Shown piece after piece: positions 60,401 to 64,000 of a stretch of 64,000 bases of DNA. Both the position numbers and the translations under genes were made by a program. The number at the start of each line of letters is the position of its first letter. Within the stretch, counting starts at the first letter, position 1. The notes beneath the pieces were generated by a model. The model saw nothing but the letters and a program-made list of their open reading frames with translations. It did no database searches and was not told the origin of the DNA. Source of the DNA: Streptomyces sp. SJL17-4 (lineage in GTDB: Bacteria > Actinomycetota > Actinomycetes > Streptomycetales > Streptomycetaceae); NCBI RefSeq assembly GCF_036826855.1, contig NZ_CP104578.1, positions 7,498,501-7,562,500 of the forward strand, given 5' to 3'.

Positions 60401-61716
60401 AACGCTCCGGGCTGGAGGATCGAGCCGTTGACGTACGGGAGCGCCAGACCGGGCAGGACGAGCACGGCCGCGGCCGCGGGCACCCAGCGGCGACCGCGGA
60501 GTGCGTGAGAGCCTCTGCTCTCGGACAGCACGGCCGTCAGATGGGCGAGTCCGAGGACGAGCGCGAGGGCCAGTCCCGGCTGGAACTTGTAGATGTTGCG
60601 GAACGGCTTCAACGGCCCGTTCAGCCAGTCCTGGACGGCGCCGTGGAAGGGACCGCCGAAGGATCCGGCGTACCCGGCGAGCGCGATCAGGACGACGGCC
60701 AGGACGGTCAGGAGCAGCCACCGGCGCTCCGGCAGGTCCCGCCGTGCCAGGCCGGCGAGGCCGAGCGCCGCGGCGAACGCCGAGCCGAGGACGGTGACGA
60801 CGGAGGTCGCGACGGTCCAGCCGGCGGGCAGCCACGCCTCACCGAAGTTCAGGTAGGCCACCCAGTTGCCGGCGCCGCGCAGCAGCTCGGTCGCGGACAT
60901 GGTGGCGGTGGTGGTGTCGGCCTGCTCGACGTACGGCATGAAGTTCTCGCCGTACGCGCCCAGCAGGAGCAGCGGCACCACCCACCACACGGTGGCGAGG
61001 AAGACGCCCGGGATCCACCAGCCGAGCAGCGCGCGCCGGCGCCGGCCGGGCGGGCGGCTGAGGAGGTAGAGGCCCACGGGCAGCAGCGCGGCCAGTGTCG
61101 AGGCGGCGTTCACGCCGCCCATGAAGGGGATCAGCAGGGCCGACCGTGCGGCGGCCTTCCGGGGGCTGTACGCCGCGGAGGTCAGCGGCAGCAGCACCCA
61201 GGGCAGCAGGGCACCGGGCAGCGCGGCGGCGGAGGTCGAGCCGATGACGATCGTGAAGGTGGGCCACAGCGCGTAGGCCACGGCGCCGAGGACCCGGGTC
61301 GCGGGCGTCCCCACGCGCAGCCGCTCGGCGAGCCGGAGCGCGCCCCAGAACGCGGCGGTCACGATGGCCGAGAGCCAGAGCCGTTCGGCCAGCCAGACCG
61401 GCACCTGCAGCAGGTCCATGAGCCCGTAGTAGGGGAGTGCCGGGAAGGCGTAGCCGACGTACTGGTTGGCTATGCCGCCGAGGCCGACGTTCCCGTTCCA
61501 CAGCGAACCGAGGTCGCCGAGGAAGCGCCAGGGGTCGAGGGCGACGCCGAGTTTGGTCTCGAACGTCATCTTCCCCGGTGACACCGCGAGGAACGCCACC
61601 AGGACGAGGGCCCAGAAAGCGAACAGCAGGCGGCGTCCGCGCGGTTCGCCGGACGCCTCCGCCGGCGTCGGGCCGGGCTGCGGCACCCGGGTGGGCGCCT
61701 GGACCGTAGTGGTCAT
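57400..61716 (-). CDS. AftD-like alpha-(1->3)-arabinofuranosyltransferase family (GT-C, DUF3367) protein
   Basis: A 1438-residue membrane enzyme. N-terminal GT-C region with about 12 helices (SPGKMTFETKLGVALDPWRFL, with the acidic loop at about 50-65, VALDPWRFLGDLGSLWNGN), then a large extracytoplasmic part with two discoidin/F5-8-type modules (about 715-845 and 935-1050; VNAFDGNPDTAWAEG and NLVDGDLTTAWIAGDRPVVHLSW), and C-terminal helices (about 1240-1390). In mycobacteria AftD adds arabinofuranose to arabinogalactan and lipoarabinomannan; Streptomyces lacks canonical arabinogalactan, so the product here is unknown. ATG 61716. Last bases overlap the acyltransferase gene. Confidence 0.88.
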   Translation of the reverse strand: MTTTVQAPTRVPQPGPTPAEASGEPRGRRLLFAFWALVLVAFLAVSPGKMTFETKLGVALDPWRFLGDLGSLWNGNVGLGGIANQYVGYAFPALPYYGLMDLLQVPVWLAERLWLSAIVTAAFWGALRLAERLRVGTPATRVLGAVAYALWPTFTIVIGSTSAAALPGALLPWVLLPLTSAAYSPRKAAARSALLIPFMGGVNAASTLAALLPVGLYLLSRPPGRRRRALLGWWIPGVFLATVWWVVPLLLLGAYGENFMPYVEQADTTTATMSATELLRGAGNWVAYLNFGEAWLPAGWTVATSVVTVLGSAFAAALGLAGLARRDLPERRWLLLTVLAVVLIALAGYAGSFGGPFHGAVQDWLNGPLKPFRNIYKFQPGLALALVLGLAHLTAVLSESRGSHALRGRRWVPAAAAVLVLPGLALPYVNGSILQPGAFTKLPTHWEQAAGWLKDHARDSRALVVPATAHGIYTWGSPIDQPFDVLAETPWAQRDFVPFGTPGARRMTDAVEQALLSGAEVRGLRAYLARAGMHEVVVRNDLDPDQIGYVPPQTVKRTLESSGYRKVTGFGPLVTGGRIAAGTPLQVQGLYPRLQAVEIYQPQDAGRPGRVGVSAVADTAVVSGGPEALLQLSADPSMTGRPAVLAGDTLPKGVVAPVKAVADGLRRADTRFGLVNNNTSYTYTADERNHSGSLQNPGEEPKQILPSEGTGHQTTAMLRGAQAVTASSSGNWLFHLPQYDPVNAFDGNPDTAWAEGSPGEPVGQWLRVDFSRPTDIPASIQLTPLPGDAMRAAPTQVRIETDRGSADSPLRTDGLPQTVKAPAGEASWMKITVLAAQQARPGLSGAGFSEVSIPDVQVTRLLELPADAENTDAEATVYSLHRGTDAGGLSPASAEVGLHRRFSTEESGEYEVSARAVAVPGGALDRLLDRSAPGSKNRLTAAVDSTSRNGTSLGARNLVDGDLTTAWIAGDRPVVHLSWPSMKKIDEIILAPAGGVSTRPEQVMISSPHGAAVADVDENGRVRFPAIETNRLDISLTRVAPLTVHNPVADAQLQLPVGLSEVHVPALADLRVPRPKSSARFSLPCGEGPDLAVGGVLHKTKASGLVRDLTERRPVTVTLCAGEEKDGTLELPSGDHEVEASDAGPLAITDVTLTRGTPRAMDGAAGREATVTRWADDSRTVSVSAGAGEAAYLRTYENANDGWKATLDGTELEPVRLDGWQQAWVIPAGASGTVTMEFEPSGSYRTALAGGALALVALAALAFVGRRRDDGGTDEKLPEPAAPGMLLGTLVLTAVVAVAAGPLALVVPVLAVAARFRPGVLVPTAAVAMGGAGLVAALGAGDPVADGTGAFSGLAQVLTLVALSAALVTAVRPTAAAGRGDGDRHGGDDGWADGDGHEGDGGSAAPEAGPVVSARPRSTGDGHRPEQPLWRPDGGGPS

Positions 61717-61738
61717 GACCGTTCCTCGCTTCGCATGC

Positions 61739-62560
61739 TCATGGGCTTCGCCTGAGAATCAGCAGCAGATTCCAGGTGGCGATCTCGCGGAGTCCCGGCA
61801 CCCGGGTGATCGTGCTCGCGAGGAACGGCCAGTAGCGTGACCGCGCTGTCACGACCTGCACGTCGTCGCGACCGCGGACGTGCCGCAGGGTGGAACCGAT
61901 GTGGACGGGGAAGAGGTTCTCCCCGAGCGTGTGCTTGGCCGCGCGGCCGGTGCGGCGTTCGTAGCGCGCGCGGGCCCGCTCCGCCCCGAGGTAGTGCCAC
62001 GGCGCGGTCTCGTGACCTCCCCAGGGCGAGAGCCAGTTGGTGAACGACAGGTAGATCAGCCCGCCGGGGCGGGTGACCCGCGCCATCTCGCTGATGAACG
62101 TCTGCGGATCCGACACGTGCTCGAGCACGTTGGACGAGAAGCACACGTCCGCGACGCCGTCGGCGAGCGGCAGCAGGTACCCGTCGGCGAGGACCGCGTC
62201 CTCGGTGGTACGGCCGCGGGCGTTCAGCTCCCGCGGGTCGGGCTCGAAGAGGTAGCTCTGCGCGCCCCGGCGGCGGAACTCCTCGGTGAAGTGTCCGCTG
62301 CCGCCGCCGACGTCGACGACGATCTTGCCGGCCAGATCGACATGGCGTGCCACCTGGGCGACCGAGTCACGGGCCAACAGGGTGTAGCACCGCTCGGGGT
62401 CGCTGGGTTCGCGCATGAACGCCCGGAAGAGGGCGGCCGACCGCCTCAACGACGGGTCCTTGAAGCCGTGTTCGGCGGTGCCCGCCGACGGGTTCTCGAA
62501 GCCGTGTGCGGTGTCGTCGGCCGATGGAGCTCCGGGCTCGCGCTCGGTGGTCTCAGTCAT
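61739..62560 (-). CDS. Class I SAM methyltransferase, Rv0224c-like
   Basis: A 273-residue methyltransferase: motif I IVVDVGGGSGHFTEEF, acidic partner YLFEPDPRELNARG, motif IV SSNVLEHVSDPQTFISEMARVTRPGGLIYLSFTNWLSPWGGHETAPWHYLGAERA. The motifs GGxSGHFTEEF, SFTNWLSPWGGHE and the C-terminal LREIATWNLLLILRR are characteristic of mycobacterial Rv0224c, which lies in the aftD neighbourhood there. ATG 62560 (AGGAG) overlaps the GT4 gene end by eight bases. Substrate not known; probably a sugar or lipid of the envelope. Confidence 0.86.
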   Translation of the reverse strand: MTETTEREPGAPSADDTAHGFENPSAGTAEHGFKDPSLRRSAALFRAFMREPSDPERCYTLLARDSVAQVARHVDLAGKIVVDVGGGSGHFTEEFRRRGAQSYLFEPDPRELNARGRTTEDAVLADGYLLPLADGVADVCFSSNVLEHVSDPQTFISEMARVTRPGGLIYLSFTNWLSPWGGHETAPWHYLGAERARARYERRTGRAAKHTLGENLFPVHIGSTLRHVRGRDDVQVVTARSRYWPFLASTITRVPGLREIATWNLLLILRRSP

Positions 62561-63779
62561 GGACACTCCTGCCGCGTCCGGGGACCGCGGTGCGGGCCAC
62601 GGCCTCGGCGGCGACCGCCTGGAACTGACGGACCGTCGCGCTCCAGCGGAAGCGCTTGGCGCGCAGCACCGCGGCACGCCCCATGGCCGCGCGCCGGTCG
62701 GCACTGAGGGACAGGGCGCACCACGCGGCGGCGAACGAACTCTCGCCCCGGGCGAGCACGCCGGTCTCCCCGTCCTCGACGGAGTCGCGCAGGCCGGGGA
62801 TGTCGAATCCGATCGCGGGGGTGGCCCGCGCGGCCGCCTCGGTGACGACCAGGCCCCAGCCCTCGACGAGGGAGGGGTGCAGGAGCAGCCACGCCTCGCA
62901 CATCAGCCGGTGCTTCTCGGCTTCCGACACCCTGCCGGCGAACGTCACGGAGGGGCCGGCCATGGCTTCGAGCCGCTCCCGTTCGGGGCCGTCGCCCACG
63001 ATGACGAGCCGGCCGCCGGTGACGGGGCGCACCCGCTCCCACAGCCGCAGGAGCAGGTCGACGCGCTTGTACTCCACCAGCCGGCCGACGGCCAAGAACA
63101 ACGGTTCCCTCGCCTCGGGCAGCAGGGGGGCGGGCTCTTCGACGCCGTTGTTGACGATCCGGATGCGGTCCGGTGCCACGCCGATGGCGCGCAGCTCGGC
63201 GGCGGTCGACTCGGAGACGGCCACCATCAGGTTGTCGCGATGGGTGCCGGCCAGTGCCCAGTGCTCCAGTCTGCGTCCGAGCCGTGCCGCCGGGCCCGGG
63301 TAGCGCATCTGCCAGAGATCGGTGTGTACGTGGTTGACCAGGCACAACGTGGGCCCGCGGTGCCACAGCGGTGCGAGGTACGGCATGCCGTTGCACACTT
63401 CGACCAGCAGGTCGCAGTCGCCGACCTCACGGGCGAAGGTCGACCTGGCATGCAGGAAGTGACTCGCGTCGCCTCCCGCGGAGACCACCCGGTAGTCGCG
63501 TGCGGCGGCCGGACCTCCGCACACGAGCGTGACGTCGTGGCCGTCGGCGGTCAGACCGTCGGCTATCCGGTCGATGAGCAGTTCCGATCCGCCGGCGGCC
63601 CGGTTGGCCAGGTCGCGGCGGGCGAGGAAGGTGATCCGACGCGGCGCGGCCGTCACGGGGGACGCGGCGTGCGGATCGAGGGCGAGCGAGTCGGTGACGT
63701 GGCTGCCGGTGCGTGCTTGAGCGGGGACGGAAGGGGAGTCCTCCTGGCCGGGGGCCAGGGCGGACGAGCGCTGGGGCAT
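62553..63779 (-). CDS. Family 4 glycosyltransferase (first gene of the envelope operon)
   Basis: A 408-residue GT-B glycosyltransferase: N-terminal RRDLANRAAGGSELLIDRIADGLTADGHDVTLVCGG, LCLVNHVHTDLWQMRYPG, and a C-terminal GT4 domain (FLAVGRLVEYKRVDLLLRLWERVRPVTGGRLVIVGDGPER, EGWGLVVTEAAARATPAIGF with the EX7E-type nucleotide-sugar site). Start ATG 63779, with the preceding 150 bp repetitive. It is the upstream gene of the minus-strand operon and resembles Rv0225 of the mycobacterial aftD region. Adds one sugar on the cytoplasmic side; donor unknown. Confidence 0.87.
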   Translation of the reverse strand: MPQRSSALAPGQEDSPSVPAQARTGSHVTDSLALDPHAASPVTAAPRRITFLARRDLANRAAGGSELLIDRIADGLTADGHDVTLVCGGPAAARDYRVVSAGGDASHFLHARSTFAREVGDCDLLVEVCNGMPYLAPLWHRGPTLCLVNHVHTDLWQMRYPGPAARLGRRLEHWALAGTHRDNLMVAVSESTAAELRAIGVAPDRIRIVNNGVEEPAPLLPEAREPLFLAVGRLVEYKRVDLLLRLWERVRPVTGGRLVIVGDGPERERLEAMAGPSVTFAGRVSEAEKHRLMCEAWLLLHPSLVEGWGLVVTEAAARATPAIGFDIPGLRDSVEDGETGVLARGESSFAAAWCALSLSADRRAAMGRAAVLRAKRFRWSATVRQFQAVAAEAVARTAVPGRGRSVHD

Positions 63780-63890
63780 AGAGGTGCTCCAACTCGGCGG
63801 CTGAGGGTGGGATGCGCACGGGGATACGCATGAGGGTGTGCCGGGCTTCCGGGGATGAAGCGCTGGGCTGGCTCGTACGGGGTCTGTGGG

Positions 63891-63994
63891 TACGGGTACT
63901 GCGGGGCACGGGACTGCGGTACGGGTACTGCGGGGGTACGGGGACTGCGGTACGGGTACTGCGGGGCACGGGACTGCGGGGGACGGGACTGCGG
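63891..63994. repeat. Tandem repeats upstream of the envelope operon
   Basis: Three 29-31 bp units TACGGGTACTGCGGGG... GGACTGCGG (63891-63919, 63920-63950, 63951-63979) and a partial fourth. They run from about 112 bp before the GT4 start to the window edge, so they may overlap the operon promoter. Confidence 0.85.
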
Positions 63995-64000
63995 ACACCG

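Noticed and set aside
59020..61581. 853-codon plus-strand open frame opposite the AftD-like gene
   Set aside because: Gly/Arg/Val/Gln-rich with no recognisable domains; the minus-strand gene has consistent helices and discoidin modules and fits the operon.

Overview
The window is 64 kb of high-GC actinobacterial chromosome, almost certainly Streptomyces. Support: strong third-position GC bias, many GTG starts, ATGA/GTGA stop-start overlaps inside operons, and families typical of that genus (DUF6643-like proline/glycine/tyrosine-rich protein, Rv1733c-like membrane protein, SpoIIAB-type HATPase proteins, PucR-GAF regulators, ECF41 sigma factor, mycothiol-dependent maleylpyruvate-isomerase-like proteins). 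I saw no rRNA, no convincing tRNA and no CRISPR array.

Layout. 0-9.3 kb: a deazaflavin-type reductase divergent from its likely TetR repressor (palindromic operators between them), a NarL-type two-component pair, a DinB-like protein, a YbjJ-like MFS exporter, a tiny secreted protein with a strong terminator, a ROK regulator, an SRPBCC protein, the relic of a formylglycine-generating-enzyme-like gene, and a methyltransferase. 9.4-19.1 kb: TetR/DUF4865 pair, SHOCT-ABC-FtsX operon, anti-sigma-type ATPase, Cds1-like PLP enzyme, two SRPBCC proteins and a DeoR regulator. 19.2-26.5 kb: an unusual membrane protein whose alpha/beta-hydrolase halves flank a large membrane domain, a beta-helix/CbbX-type AAA fusion, an Rv1733c-like protein, a MOSC protein and a DUF6643-like protein. 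26.8-36.5 kb: HpnB-like glycosyltransferase, glutamate-racemase-like protein, apolipoprotein N-acyltransferase carrying a six-copy 33-bp minisatellite, NUDIX protein, 3-hydroxybutyrate-dehydrogenase-like SDR with a GAF/PucR regulator, and an MHS-family transporter.

36.6-52.2 kb is an accessory island. It is bracketed by two direct copies of a 188-bp sequence (the first 31 codons and promoter region of the MHS transporter) at about 96% identity, with copies of a GTGCTGAC-containing 23-mer just inside each end. It holds a pirin fragment, a shattered IS1380 transposase, an HNH-like protein, a 2H phosphoesterase, PhzF, a WYL regulator with a divergent DinB-like protein, an ABC transporter flanked by its LuxR response regulator and a histidine kinase with an unusual C-terminal membrane extension, GNAT, DoxX, an ECF41 sigma factor whose usual carboxymuconolactone decarboxylase partner is reduced to its first codons, and an IS5-type element (CTAG-flanked inverted repeats) that encloses both a decayed transposase and an intact P-loop kinase gene.

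52.5-63.8 kb is a tightly coupled eight-gene minus-strand operon for an envelope glycan or glycolipid: GT4 glycosyltransferase, Rv0224c-like methyltransferase, a 1438-residue AftD-like GT-C glycosyltransferase with discoidin-like modules, a condensation/PapA-type acyltransferase, a second methyltransferase, an EamA-type membrane protein, a Trm112-like protein and a PLP decarboxylase. Most junctions overlap or nearly abut. This operon and the IS-borne kinase are the best candidates for undescribed biology.
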